A DNA stretch of 64,000 bases. Source: Sebastes aleutianus (Eukaryota; Chordata; Actinopteri; Perciformes; Sebastidae). How positions within the stretch are numbered: the first letter of the stretch is position 1; each line of letters opens with the position of its first letter. The position numbers were made by a program, and so were the translations under genes. The notes below the pieces were generated by a model. That model was not told where the DNA came from. It saw nothing but the letters and a program-made list of their open reading frames with translations, and made no database searches. Shown piece by piece: positions 46,411-58,156 of the stretch. The stretch spans positions 11,586,096 through 11,650,095 of the forward strand of contig CAKAKS010000013.1 of assembly GCA_916700875.1 (NCBI GenBank), read 5' to 3'.

Positions 46411-47918
46411 CACCACTAATTTCTAACAGACTAACTTCTGGGGACGAGGAGATCCATGATTTAAGATTGTAAAGTCTTATTATTTATTTGGGCGCCAAAC
46501 TGCCAAACAACAGAGAAAACACTGGTCCAGAATGCTCCAAGATAAAACTACATAGATATAATGTATGACATCTTTAGTAGAAGAGGAGGAGGTGATTACA
46601 ACCTCTAATTGTGATGAAGTAACGTTCAGGCTGTTTTCTTTTTTTACTGATTTTATAACAAAAAAATACCCTGATTTTTAAAAACAGAGCTCTGAAAAAG
46701 GACCGTTAAAGAGCCGTCATCTGTAGCTGCTGTAATCCTGTAAAAACGTCTGCCAATCACTGCCTCGAGGTCCACTTGGAAAGAACCAATCAGATGCCTC
46801 CCTGCCTCCCTGCTCGTACTCTAACCTTGGTGTACACCGGCCTGAACTCAAAGCGCGTCGCCGCTCCACGTTTCCTGGAGAATGGAAGAGAAAAGTCAGC
46901 CCTGCAGTAGCACTGCCGCGGTTACTGGTCATGAGGTAGCGTTGTTGAGTTGAGGTCCTCTCTCCGCTCTGTGTCTGTGAAGTACTTGCGGAGCTCGTGG
47001 GGGAGGGTGGGGGGGGGGTTTGCCTTGGAAGGAGCCCTTAGGGGTGAGGGGCGTGGGGGGGGGTCTTAGACGGAGCTCCTGAGGCCATGCTACTTTCAAA
47101 TTATGCTAGCTTTCCAACATCGTCGACCCTATCTTTAAGTTCGGGAATTGAGAGAGTAAGATTTAAAAAGAATTGTCAGATATTCTGACTTTTAATTCCT
47201 AGCAGGGTGTGGACATCTGATGACTTTAGACTCGACAAAATCAAAAAAAGACTTGCAGCTCGACTTGGACTTTAACACCAAAGACTTGTGACTTCACTTA
47301 GACTTGAGACGTTTGACTTGAAAATGTTCCACAAATGAATTAATTTCCTGGATCATTAACACGTTAACACTGTTCATTCACAGCAATTCAACACTTAACT
47401 CCCCCGATCCACTTAGTTTGAACCAATCTGACAGCATCCAATCAAGTAGCAGGAGAGAACCATGAAGAACTAACGTTACGTTACTGAACACCAGATGGAA
47501 ACAATGATGCCAACGAGGATTTTGTTCGCATACAAAAACTAAGCGGTCGTCATCAAAAAACGAATTGCAGTATGCAAAACGTGCACATGGCATTACATTT
47601 GGTGAAGGGCGAATTATGACTTGTTTAGGACTAGAAACACAAAGTTTAGGACTTGGGACTTGTGTGCAAAGACTTGAGAAATATGCAAAACAATAACTTG
47701 TTCCCACCCCTGGTTCCTAGTGTGGGTCAAGCTCCAAAAACACTGGATCCTACACTTCCCCTAATGCAACTTGATAGTGTCTTTTGGTAAATGCCCTCAA
47801 CTGTCAAACTCCACGCCCCCCTGTTTATAAGAAAAAAAACACAAATAATGAGCCCTAAGCATCATGGGTAAAAAGTCAGATTCAAGTCTCTTTTCCTGTT
47901 TTCTCTCGTCTCCTTCAG

Positions 47919-48919
47919 ACCACCACTACAGCTTCACAGTTCAGTACAACCTTGACACTCTTCCCTCGGAGCAGCTGATCAGAGCCTCATTCATCCACCT
48001 CCGCTCTTCATCCTCTCCCTCCTCCTCCTCCTCCTCCTCCTCCACAACCATCCGGGCCCTCACGCCGCCCCGCTGCAGGGCTCAGATCACCTCGCTGGGC
48101 AAAGCGAGTCTGGTCACCCTGGAGCCCCACGAGCGGTGGATAGAGACGGACATCACCGCGCACGTCCAGCGGGGAAAGACACGTGGCCCGGGGGGACACT
48201 TGACCCTCACTGCCCAGTACTGGTGCACCGAGCCTGGGCACGCTGAAGAGGACGACAGCCTCTCGTGGTGGTTTCGCCTTCAAGGGAGGAAACGATGGAG
48301 AGGTGAGCCTCATCTTGAAGTCCCGTCTCTTCTTTTATACGTGGAGGAGGAAAGGGAGGTGAAGGACTGGATGGGGGACTTGCTGGGGGCTGAAGGGGAA
48401 AGCATCATGAGGCGAATGGGACAGTGGCATCCCTCGGTTCGCCAGCGCCGCCGCCGCTCCAAAGACCTCTCATCTTCAGAGGCTGAAAACACGTCGCTGG
48501 ACGTTCTGAAAAACGCCCCTACTTCCTCATCCTCTTTCTCCACCTCCCCCTCTTCCTCCATCATCTCTGACATCCCCATCTACAAACACAAAACAAGCAC
48601 GCCCAAGAACCGCTGCAAGCTCCACTCCTTCCGCCTGTCCTTCGACGAGCTCGGCTGGGGCCACTACTTCATCGCTCCGCCCGTGTACAACCCGCGCTTC
48701 TGCCAGGGCAACTGCCCGAGGGTGCTCCCCTACGGCTTCCACTCGCCCAACCACGCCATCATCCAGACGGTCATCAACGACCTGGGCGTCGGGGACGTCC
48801 CCCCGCCGTCCTGCGTGCCCTACAAGTACATGCCCATGAGCGTGCTGGTCGTGCACAAGAAGAAGGTGGAGTACAGGGAGCTGGAGGACATGGTGGCCGA
48901 GTCGTGCACGTGCCGCTAA
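47919..48919 (+). CDS. bmp15: bmp15 exon 2 (prodomain, furin site and mature cystine-knot domain)
   Basis: Completes a 446-residue precursor. The prodomain includes HHYSFTVQYNLDTLPSEQLI and WIETDIT. A furin-type site RQRRRR ends at residue 293, so the mature part would be residues 294-446. The cystine knot has Cys346, 375, 379, 412, 443 and 445, with motifs GWGHYFIAPP, SPNHAIIQ and PSCVPYKYMPMSVL, ending ESCTCR. The usual fourth Cys that links TGF-beta dimers is Ser (Ser411, in PPPSC). This six-cysteine pattern is diagnostic of BMP15 and GDF9, and SPNHAIIQ with ESCTCR favours BMP15. Two serine-rich tracts, one in the prodomain encoded by a TCC repeat (about 48005-48042) and one before the knot, make this precursor longer than the roughly 380-390 residues I recall for fish Bmp15. 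The stop codon is TAA at 48917-48919. Confidence 0.95.
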
Positions 48920-49889
48920 AGACTCTGAGAACAGAGACTAAAGGGGGCGGATCTGGTGGGTCATTTTGTTCGATCGACATCGTGGCGGCGAACCATAACG
49001 AGCTCCAGACTGGAAGGAGGAAGTCGTTGTGGTTTCAGATCCTCACCATCCCTGTTAAAGCACTTTAAAAGGCAGCTGCTGAGTGAACTATGGGTTGTGT
49101 CTATTTACTGGTTTTTCTTTTTCTGAGTGATTGTTCTGTGAGCTGTGTGCACATTTGCTCTATTCATGGTCACTAATGTATTTTTCCAAAGGGAGCTGGT
49201 AAATGTGGAAGTATTTAAGCCACTTGAGGGTAATTTAACTAAGTGATACTGTGATTTAACTTCCAGGGTAACTTCACAGAATACATTCAACTTCTACAGT
49301 CACTTGATAAAACTGACTTAACATCAGGGGTAGCTTTTTAAGAAAACTGATCGAGGAGCAACCACACATGTTGACTCCATCTTCAACCTCAAACCGCAGC
49401 CATCTAATGAATAATATCTTCCTGTGTATCTTTGTTTCTCTTTATTATTCTTTTTTTAAAACCTGATTTGTGTTTCACATCAGGGGCTGCGATTCGCACG
49501 AAGAACCAGCCTCGGCAACAAAAAACACTAATTGTGTGTAGAAAAACCCAAATATTTCTGTTTATGTGTTAGGACCGTTTGAGGCCACTCTGCTAAAAAA
49601 ACAAAAAGTATTTTAATGGACGAGGGGTCGGCCGTATTAGATGAGGCCTTGCGATTACTGTTTACAATCTCAATTTTTGCATTTTGTATGTATTTATAAC
49701 GGGAGGGGTCTCCAAAAAATTTGAAATAATTGCTGCTACTGGCCTGTCTCAGAAAAAAAACAAAAAAAAAACACAAAATGAAGGATTAAGAAAAGGTGTA
49801 ACTGTTGAATGTCAAAGAAGACAAATAGAAGTGTTGTAGTGGAAAGGAATGCAATTTTTATTACGAGTGAAAATGAATAATAAAATAAA
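48920..49889 (+). other. bmp15: Probable bmp15 3' UTR with tandem poly(A) signals
   Basis: AATAAA at 49879-49884 and an overlapping one at 49884-49889 are the first consensus poly(A) signals after the stop, giving a 3' UTR of about 1 kb if used. The transcript end is not demonstrated. No ORF or repeat stands out within it. Confidence 0.5.
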
Positions 49890-50523
49890 ATGCATGTTTT
49901 CTAAAACCTAATTTATTGTCATTTTTAATGTTTTATTCTGTTGTTTAAATCTGCAGTTCCAAAGTCAAGATTGTAACTTTCAATCTCGAGGTTTAAGAAG
50001 ACCAGAGGAGCTGAAGATCATGCGATGTGATCAAAAGCTCCAGAATGGTTACATTTATTCATATTTAAAGGGAAAGTTGGACAATTTGTGAAATACGGTT
50101 ATTCACTTATGACTTACCCAAAAAAGTGTAAAAAGGACGATTTGTTGTTTTATGTTTTTTTAATTTACAAATTTTTTCTCCCAGTAAAGTCAATTAAGAT
50201 GATTGATGTATTATTATTAAAGGTAATTAAATTAATCACAATTACACCAGGAATTTAAACTGTTTAACACCTGCAAGAGAGGATGTGATGTCTTTGCTAC
50301 TATATATAAATATAACTTAGTTTAGTTTATTTCCACAGAACAAATAACCTAACAAATTAAAGGATTAAAAAGGATTGTGCTGGTGAGATTAAAAAACTCA
50401 ATTGAGCATATAAAGACATATCACCAAAAAGAAATGAATGGATGACAAGTAAAATTAGAAGAATTTGACTTTTTAAAGAAAGAAATAATCATAAAATAGA
50501 ATAAAGAAAAACTGCAGCTTATA
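49890..50523. other. AT-rich intergenic DNA
   Basis: Nothing recognised. The sequence ends at the TA target dinucleotide (50522-50523) of the first Tc1 element. Confidence 0.45.
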
Positions 50524-52143
50524 CAGACGTGGACAAAATTGTTGGTACCCTTCCGTTAAAAAAAGAAAAACCCCCAATGGTCACTGAAATAACTTGAAAC
50601 TGACAAAAGTAATAATAAATAAAAATGTACTGAAAATGAACTAATGAAAATCAGACATTGCTTTTGAATTATGGTTCAACAGAATCATTTTAAAAAACAA
50701 ACTAATGAAACTGGCCTGGACAAAAATGATGGTACCCTTAACTTAATATTTTGTTGCACAACCTTTTGAGGCAATCACTTCAATCGAGTGATTTCTGTAA
50801 CTCTCAATGAGACTTCTGCACCTGTCGACAGGTATGTTGGCCCACTCCTCGTGAGCAAACTGCTCCAGCTGTCTCAGGTTTGAAGGGTGCCTTCTCCAGA
50901 CTGCATGTTTCAGCTCCTTCCACAGATGTTCAATAGGATTTAGATCAGGGCTCATAGAAGGCCACTTCAGAATAGTCCAATGTTTTGTTCTTAGCCATTC
51001 TTGGGTGTTTTTAGCTGTGTTTTGGGTCATTATCCTGTTGGAGGACCCATGACCTGCAACTGAGACCAAGCTTTCTGACACTGGGCAGCACATTTCGCTC
51101 CAGAATGCCTTGATAGTCTTGAGATTTCATTGTACCCTGCACAGATTCAAGACACCCTGTGTCAGATGCAGCAAAGCAACCCCAGAACATAACCGAGCCT
51201 CCTCCATGTTTCACATTAGGTACAGTGTTCTTTTCTTTGGATGCTTCATTTTTGCGTCTGTGAACATAGAGCTGATGTGACTTGCCAAAAAGCTCCAGTT
51301 TTGTCTCATCTGTCCAAAGGACATTCTCCCAGAAGCTTTGTGGCTTGTCAATATGCATTTTGGCAAATTCCAGTCTCGCTTTTTTATGATTTGGTGTCCT
51401 CCTGGGTCGTCTTCCATTAAGTCCACTTTGGCTCAAACAGCGACGGATGGTGCGATCTGACACTGATGTACCTTGACCTTGGAGTTCACCTCTAGTCTCT
51501 TTGGAAGTTGTTCTGGGCTCTTTGGTTACCATTCGTATTATCCATTTCTTCAATTTGTCATCAATTTTCCTCTTGCGGCCACGTCCAGGGAGGTTGGCTA
51601 CAGTCCCATGGACCTTAAACTTCTGAATAATATGTGCAGCTGTAGTCACAGGAACATCAAGCTGCTTGGAGATGGTCTTATAGCCTTTACCTTTAACATG
51701 AAGGTCTATAATGTTCTTTCTGATCTCCTGAGACAACTCTCTCCTTAGCTTTCTGTGGTCCATGTTCAGTGTGGTACACACCATGATACCAAACAGCACA
51801 GTGACTACTTTTCACCCTTTAAATAGGCAGACTGACTGATTACAAGTTTGAAGATACCTGTGATGCTATTTACAGGACACACCTTAGTTTAACATGTCCC
51901 TATGGTCACATTATTTTACATCTTTTCTAGGGGTACCATCATTTTTGTCCAGGCCAGTTTCATTAGTTTGTTTTTTAAAATGATTCTGTTGAACCACAAT
52001 TCAAAAGCATGTCTGATTTTCATTAGTTAATTTTCAGTAAATTTTTATTTATTATTACTTTTGTCAGTTTCAAGTTATTTCAGTGACCATTGTGTGTTTT
52101 TCTTTCTTTAACGGAAGGGTACCAACAATTTTGTCCACGTCTG
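50524..52143 (-). mobile_element. Tc1-like transposon, copy 1
   Basis: 1620 bp flanked by TA on both sides (50522-50523, 52144-52145). The ends are CAGACGTGGACAAAATTG and its complement. Long terminal inverted repeats of about 220 bp carry an outer (GTGGACAAAATTGTTGGTAC) and an inner (CTGGACAAAAATGATGGTAC) copy of the transposase-binding motif, the IR/DR layout of Sleeping Beauty-like elements. The left arm is at 50524-50740, the right at about 51927-52143. Nearly identical to copy 2. Confidence 0.95.
50743..51763 (-). pseudogene. Tc1-like transposase, frameshifted (copy 1)
   Basis: Starts MDHRKLRRELSQEIRKNIID with paired-like helix-turn-helix motifs (YKTISKQLDVPVTT), then the GRGRKRK hook and the DDE core: WTDETK (first Asp), DNDPKH (second Asp) and NPIEHLW (Glu), spacing DD34E. 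The enzyme would cut at the element ends and insert at TA. Directly after DNDPKH two bases are missing relative to the family, the frame hits TAA, and the rest (from AKNTQEW to KGCATKY) continues in another frame. The catalytic Glu is therefore separated from the two Asp residues and the copy is inactive as read. Copy 2 carries the identical lesion. Confidence 0.9.
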
Positions 52144-52145
52144 TA

Positions 52146-52191
52146 TGTGCCAACAATGAAATACATTTCCTGCTTGAAAACATACAAAGAG

Positions 52192-52235
<44 letters not shown>

Positions 52236-53219
52236 AACAATCCAAATAGTTTGGCTCCAGAATTTAAAGTTTGTGAGAGAAGGAGCAATTTTAACCATAA
52301 ATATAACTTGTAAAGAATATCTTAAATAACTCAATTATTAACATGTTTTTCTTTTATGTGAGCAATCATTAATAATAAGAGATTCCTGTATGATTTGTAC
52401 AATAGAGCCTTAAAGTTTTTAGTAAATTATTGCAAAATACAAACTGTTTAGAAAAGTGCATTATTGCATTGAGTCCACCAGATGGGGCTCTTCACTAACA
52501 ACTAAAATGTATGTTTTACTCCAGGAGACACAAATCCTAAATCCAGCTGTGGAACTGCTTTTATTGTTCATAGTGAGCTCCTGCATGCAGTAATCTCTGT
52601 GGCCTCTGCAGGCAAAGTTTAATTCACTTTTGTTTGTTTGCCTCTTATGTCTCCTTGACCTCCCGATCAGGAGACGAAGGTCATTCTGGATTTACATGAA
52701 GGAAAAAAAGGTCAAAATGGACACAAACAATGGAAGCAGATAACTGAACAAGGAGAGGTTAAATGAATAAGTTCTTGACACAGAAAAAAAGAGGTTGAAA
52801 CTCAATTTGTGTTTCTATTATTGTCCATGGACTACTCTGCCTTTTTGGTCTTTGTCTGATCACACAAGTGTTTTTTGGGTCTAAATGTAACATATAAGAT
52901 TGAATTATCATAACAAAACATGATTTCATCATCTAAACAGTTGCATAGCAAGACCTCTGAGGGGAAGGGGAAACTTTATTACAAACACGAAAAGGAGAAA
53001 ACAGGCCAAATGCAGATCATGGATTCTGTGGGGTTAAAACATTATAAACTCGGGAACAAAAGTATGGAAATTTGTGTTTGGTGGATTATTTCTCTGTTGT
53101 TACAATGCTGATTGGCATTGTATTTTACATGGTTGGAAAGCCTGTTTATTAACCTTCACAATGATGTCCAACTTGTAAGGATCATGCATTCTCTCTCTCT
53201 CTCTCTCTCTCTACATATA
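52146..53219. other. Spacer between the two Tc1 copies
   Basis: Contains (TA)n at 52195-52229 and (CT)n at 53190-53211, directly abutting the second element. No exon recognised. Confidence 0.6.
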
Positions 53220-53221
53220 TA

Positions 53222-54842
53222 CAGACGTGGACAAAATTGTTGGTACCCTTCCGTTAAAGAAAGAAAAACCCACAATGGTCACTGAAATAACTTGAAACTG
53301 ACAAAAGTAATAATAAATACAAATTTACTGAAAATTAACTAATGAAAATCAGACATTGCTTTTGAATTATGGTTTAACAGAATCATTTTAAAAAACAAAC
53401 TAATGAAACTGGCCTGGACAAAAATGATGGTACCCTTTACTTAATATTTTGTTGCACAACCTTTTGTGGCAATCACTGCAATCAAGCGATTTCTGTAACT
53501 CTCAATGAGACTTCTGCACCTGTCGACAGGTATTTTGGCCCACTCCTCTTGAGCAAACTGCTCCAGCTGTCTCAGGTTTGAAGGGTGCCTTCTCCAGACT
53601 GCATGTTTCAGCTCCTTCCACAGATGTTCAATAGGATTTAGATCAGGGCTCATAGAAGGCCACTTCAGAATAGTCCAATGTTTTGTTCTTAGCCATTCTT
53701 GGGTGTTTTTAGCTGTGTTTTGGGTCATTATCCTGTTGGAGGACCCATGACCTGCGACTGAGACCAAGCTTTCTGACACTGGGCAGCACATTTCGCTCCA
53801 GAATGCCTTGATAGTCTTGAGATTTCATTGTACCCTGCACAGATTCAAGACACCCTGTGCCAGATGCAGCAAAGCAGCCCCATAACATAACCGAGCCTCC
53901 TCCATGTTTCACATTAGGTACAGTGTTCTTTTCTTTGGATGCTTCATTTTTGCGTCTGTGAACATAGAGCTGATGTGACTTGCCAAAAAGCTCCAGTTTT
54001 GTCTCATCTGTCCAAAGGACATTCTCCCAGAAGCTTTGTGGCTTGTCAATATGCATTTTGGCAAATTCCAGTCTCACTTTTTTATGATTTGGTGTCCTCC
54101 TCGGTCGTCTTCCATTAAGTCCACTTTGGCTCAAACAGTGACGGATGGTGCGATCTGACACTGATGTACCTTGACCTTGGAGTTCACCTCTAATCTCTGT
54201 GGAAGTTGTTCTGGGCTCTTTGGTTACCATTCGTATTATCCGTCTCTTCAATTTGTCATCAATTTTCCTCTTGCGGCCACGTCCAGGGAGGTTGGCTACA
54301 GTCCCATGGACCTTAAACTTCTGAATAATATGTGCAGCTGTAGTCACAGGAACATCAAGCTGCTTGGAGATGGTCTTATAGCCTTTACCTTTAACATGAA
54401 GGTCTATAATGTTCTTTCTGATCTCCTGAGACAACTCTCTCCTTAGCTTTCTGTGGTCCATGTTCAGTGTGGTACACACCATGATGCCAAACAGCACAGT
54501 TACTACTTTTCACCCTTTAAATAGGCAGACTGACTGACTACAAGTTTGAAGACACCTGTGATGCTAATTACAGGACACACCTTAGTTTAACATGTCCCTA
54601 TGGTCACATTATTTTACATCTTTTCTAGGGGTACCATCATTTTTGTCCAGGCCAGTTTCATTAGTTTGTTTTTTTAAATGATTCTGTTGAACCAAAATTC
54701 AAAAGCAATAGCTGATTTTCATTAGTTCATTTTCAGTAAATTTGTATTTATTTTTACTTTTGTCAGTTTCAAGTTATTTCAGTGACCATTGTTGGTTTTT
54801 CTTTCTTTAACGGAAGGGTACCAACGATTTTGCCTACGTCTG
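53222..54842 (-). mobile_element. Tc1-like transposon, copy 2
   Basis: 1621 bp with TA flanks (53220-53221, 54843-54844), same orientation and structure as copy 1, only about 1.08 kb away. The outermost right repeat has mutated (TTGCCTACGTCTG in place of TTGTCCACGTCTG). A (TA)n run extends from its right border (54843-54862). Confidence 0.95.
53441..54461 (-). pseudogene. Tc1-like transposase, frameshifted (copy 2)
   Basis: Same organisation and same 2-base lesion after DNDPKH as copy 1. About a dozen residue differences from copy 1 were noted by eye, for example KRRIIRMV versus KKWIIRMV, EIRGE versus ETRGE, and VMLWGCFAASGTG versus VMFWGCFAASDTG. Catalytic motifs WTDETK, DNDPKH and NPIEHLW are all present but not in one frame. 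Confidence 0.9.
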
Positions 54843-54862
54843 TATATATATATATATATATA

Positions 54863-56642
54863 ATCAGAATCAGAAACACTTTGCTGGTACCCGGTGCGTT
54901 ACAGTTGCTCTTATAAATGAACATAAAGAAAATAGAAATAAAGGAGTATGTAACATGTACATAATGCTACAATATAAACACAATATATGTGAAGAAATAT
55001 AAGAAAGTAATAAAATGAGAATATAAGAAATATATACAAATATTTGCAATAAGACATGCAATATATAACTAATAACCACAGTGCAAATAAGTAAATACAA
55101 AGATTTCTTTTTAAAATAATAATAAATAAATAAAGAAAATGTTGATTTGTTGCATCCCTACGTCCAGTATCAGTGACCCTCTCGTCCCTGTCGGTCTTGT
55201 GTTGCTGAATCAGCTCTAATTTGGGTAAATTGAGTTCTCGTGGTCTTAACTTCATCACAGTTAATGTCTCTGTTAGTCTGCAGGCCATAAACAGGATGTG
55301 ACACTGATGGTTTGAAATGGGCAGAAAAATGCATCTTTAACGTTGTCACATTAATAAAATGTCACCAAGCAGCTGCTGAAGTGGAGGTAAAAAGATTTAA
55401 GCGGCTAAACGTCAACTTTAAAGAAAAAAATATTTAAATTTCCAGCTTTCATGAAGGTGTTTATTTATCACAGGTAGGGCGGTGTATCCAACTTTCACAC
55501 TTTTTTTTAATGAAAATTCGCATCTATTCGCCTCTTTGCATTGACTTTGTATGTAATCGCACCACGTGAAAAGTTTGCTTAGCGCTTGGTGTGAACGTAC
55601 CGTCACTTTTAGAAGTGGTTCAAGGCTGGCAACCAGGCATCAGCTTAATTAGCTTAGATTCATCACAATTAACTATGGACATGCACTAATTGCGATTAAA
55701 TATTTGAATCGATCGACCGTCCTAATTTTTATCCAACCAAAAACATTCTGTTTATTATTATATATAATCTACAAAAGCATCAAATAGTCCAATCTGATAA
55801 TCAATTATCAAGAGTCGACTGACTCATCAACTAATTGTTTAAACTAATTAAAGTAATTTCTTGTTATTCATTTATGTTAATTGTTGTTGTTTTGTTAATT
55901 TTTTGATCGCGAGTTTAATCCTCAAAAAGGTCCTAATGCGGTTCATCTTCCTACCGAATCTGACGTTAAACGTTCAGACACACGTGGAAGATGAACTTCC
56001 ATCAGGAAGAATACAAGTCGTTAAAAGATGAGTTTCACTTCACTGCCAGATGCTACTTGCTCACTGTCCTCCATCACATCTTTGTCTTATTTCTCTGTTA
56101 CTTGATTTTAAACACAAACCCTGTCGCTCTGTCTTGAGTTGTTTAGCAGCAGGCTACAAATCTTCAGCGTTTTAGACAAAAGCACGACAAAAGTTTGTAG
56201 CGTGTGATGGTGTTTGAGTATTTCAGTAAAAACATTTTAGTAGACCATTGTGAAAGGAAACATTGTGAGGCTTGTGACAGTTTATCATCATGGCGTTTCC
56301 TCTCCCCGCTTCTGTCACGTCTTTGGTGCACCCGTATTTTCGATCCGTGCATGTTAGCTGTCATAACAAACATCTCTGTCTTGATCTAATTTACGATTTA
56401 ACTAAGTTTCAGGTGCCAAAAAAGTTTTAAGAAGTGTCAGTAAATCCAAAATACCGATTCTGCCATAATGGAGTTCAAATTCAAACCTGACGTAGATGTG
56501 GAGGGATGAAACACCAACAGATGAACCAGCTGAGGAGGTGAAAAGTGTGATAGGTTGAATTTTATTGAAAAAAGCCGATCACTTATAAATAAACTTCTAG
56601 GCAATAAAAGCAGTTGTATTGACATAAAAGATGAATTCATTG
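54863..56642. other. Intergenic, AT-rich, with repeat fragments
   Basis: 54863-55010 begins AATCAGAATCAGAAACACTT, typical of a common fish repeat start. 55625-55725 is a reverse-complement fragment of the hAT copy A family (ACTATGGACATGCACTAATTG). 55780-55870 resembles the ACTGCAACAAACTATT MITE. The remainder is unassigned. Confidence 0.5.
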
Positions 56643-57264
56643 TTAAAGGGACAATTTGTAACTTCTTACACGTATGAATCACCCGGGTCGGTGTCCCATG
56701 CGCGCTCGCATATGCGCGCTCGCGTGTGGCTACGCTGTTCAGAAAAGACTCCAACACAAACTACACGGAAGCACCAAAACCGCAAAGTTCTATCTAGTGA
56801 AGCCTGTCTTGCAAAACAGTGTTGGTCGGAGTACGCGGGGTGGTCACGTTCATGCGCGCACACTCCACACTGCAGAAGAGTTAGTTTAGCTCTGAGAATA
56901 TCTAGTGAATGTACAGTGGACGTTTGTGCAGAAATAACTGCTGCAGCTCCTCCAGACCAACAGAGGTTTCCCGTGTCTTGTGAACTCATCTGAAATCATG
57001 CATGCTCAAAATTGAAAATGTTCTACTAAATCAACTTGAAGTGATAAGGAAGAACCATTTTACTGTTTTTAAACTGTGCCAGAGAGAAACGTTATCGTCT
57101 CCGACCAAAACTCCGGTGTGTCCCCTGTTCCCTCCGGCCGCGGTCGGGAGGCTGAAGCAGTAAAAGCCAACACTAGGATCAGCATTGATTCATGGAGAGA
57201 CCTTCGTCTGGTCAGCTAACATTACTGCCAAGCAGCTGAAATATAGAGTGATATTGTGCTTTTA
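56643..57264 (+). mobile_element. TTAA-ended MITE, copy 4, cut off by a satellite
   Basis: Left end TTAAAGGGACAATTTGTAAC. The interior matches the other copies (TCGCATATGCGCGCTCGCG, GTTTGTGCAGAAATAACTGC), except that 56988-57082 is unrelated sequence replacing a short block. The match ends at ATTGTGCTTTTA, where the 43-bp satellite begins. The last 200 bp and the right terminal repeat are absent. Confidence 0.8.
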
Positions 57265-58156
57265 AGTTAGAATCTATGGCCCAGACCATGGCTCTAAAAT
57301 ATTAGTAAGTTAGAATCTATGGCCCCGACCATGGCTCTGAAATATCAGTAAGTTAGAATCTATGGCCCAGACCATGGCTCTAAAATATCAGTAAGTTAGA
57401 ATATATGGCCCCGACCATGGCTCTGAAATATCAGTAAGTTAGAATCTATGGCCCAGACCATGGCTCTAAAATATCAGTAAGTTAGAATCTATGGCCCCGA
57501 CCATTGCTCTGAAATATCAGTAAGTTAGAATCTATGGCCCCTACCATGGCTCTGAAATATCAGTAAGTTAGAATCTATGGCCCCGACCACGGCTCTGAAA
57601 TATCAGTAAGTTAGAATCTATGGCCCCGACCACGGCTCTGAAATATCAGTAAGTTAGAATCTATGGCCCCGACCATGATTCTAAAATATCAGTAAGTTAG
57701 AATCTATGGCCCCGACCATGACTCTGAAATATCAGTAAGTTAGAATCTATGGCCCCGACTATGATTCTAAAATATCAGTAAGTTAGAATCTATGGCCCCG
57801 ACCATGATTCTAAAATATCAGTAAGTTAGAATCTATGGCCCCGACCACGGCTCTGAAATATCAGTAAGTTAGAATCTATGGCCCCGACTATGATTCTAAA
57901 ATATCAGTAAGTTAGAATCTATGGCCCCGACCATGATTCTAAAATATCAGTAAGTTAGAATCTATGGCCCCGACCACGGCTCTGAAATATCAGTAAGTTA
58001 GAATCTATGGCCCCGACCACAGCTCTGAAATATCAGTAAGTTAGAATCTATTGCCCCGACCAAAGCTCTGAAATATCAGTAAGTTAGAATCTATGGCCCC
58101 GACCACGGCTCTGAAATATCAGTAAGTTAGAATCTATGGCCCCGACCATGGCTCTG
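57265..58156 (+). repeat. 43-bp satellite array, 20 full units plus a partial, with higher-order structure
   Basis: The unit starts AGTTAGAATCTATGGCCCCG and ends GAAATATCAGTA. Units start at 57265 and every 43 bp afterwards to 58125 with no length change. Units 1-5 alternate between two variants (CCAGACC...CTAAAAT and CCCGACC...CTGAAAT). The trimer at 57738-57866 is repeated identically at 57867-57995. The last unit stops after 32 bp. Confidence 0.95.

Larger units (their letters stand above)
45441..47918 (+). other. bmp15: bmp15 intron
   Basis: GTGAGC...TTCAG intron of 2478 bp. It contains an old CAGTGGTGGAA-type repeat (45558-46410) interrupted by a hAT MITE (45829-46177), a G-rich segment with quadruplex potential (46998-47019 and 47041-47063), and otherwise unassigned sequence. 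46730-46900 may be another repeat. Confidence 0.85.

Noticed and set aside
57265..58156. CRISPR array
   Set aside because: The 43-bp units are directly adjacent without unique spacers, in a vertebrate genome; it is a satellite.
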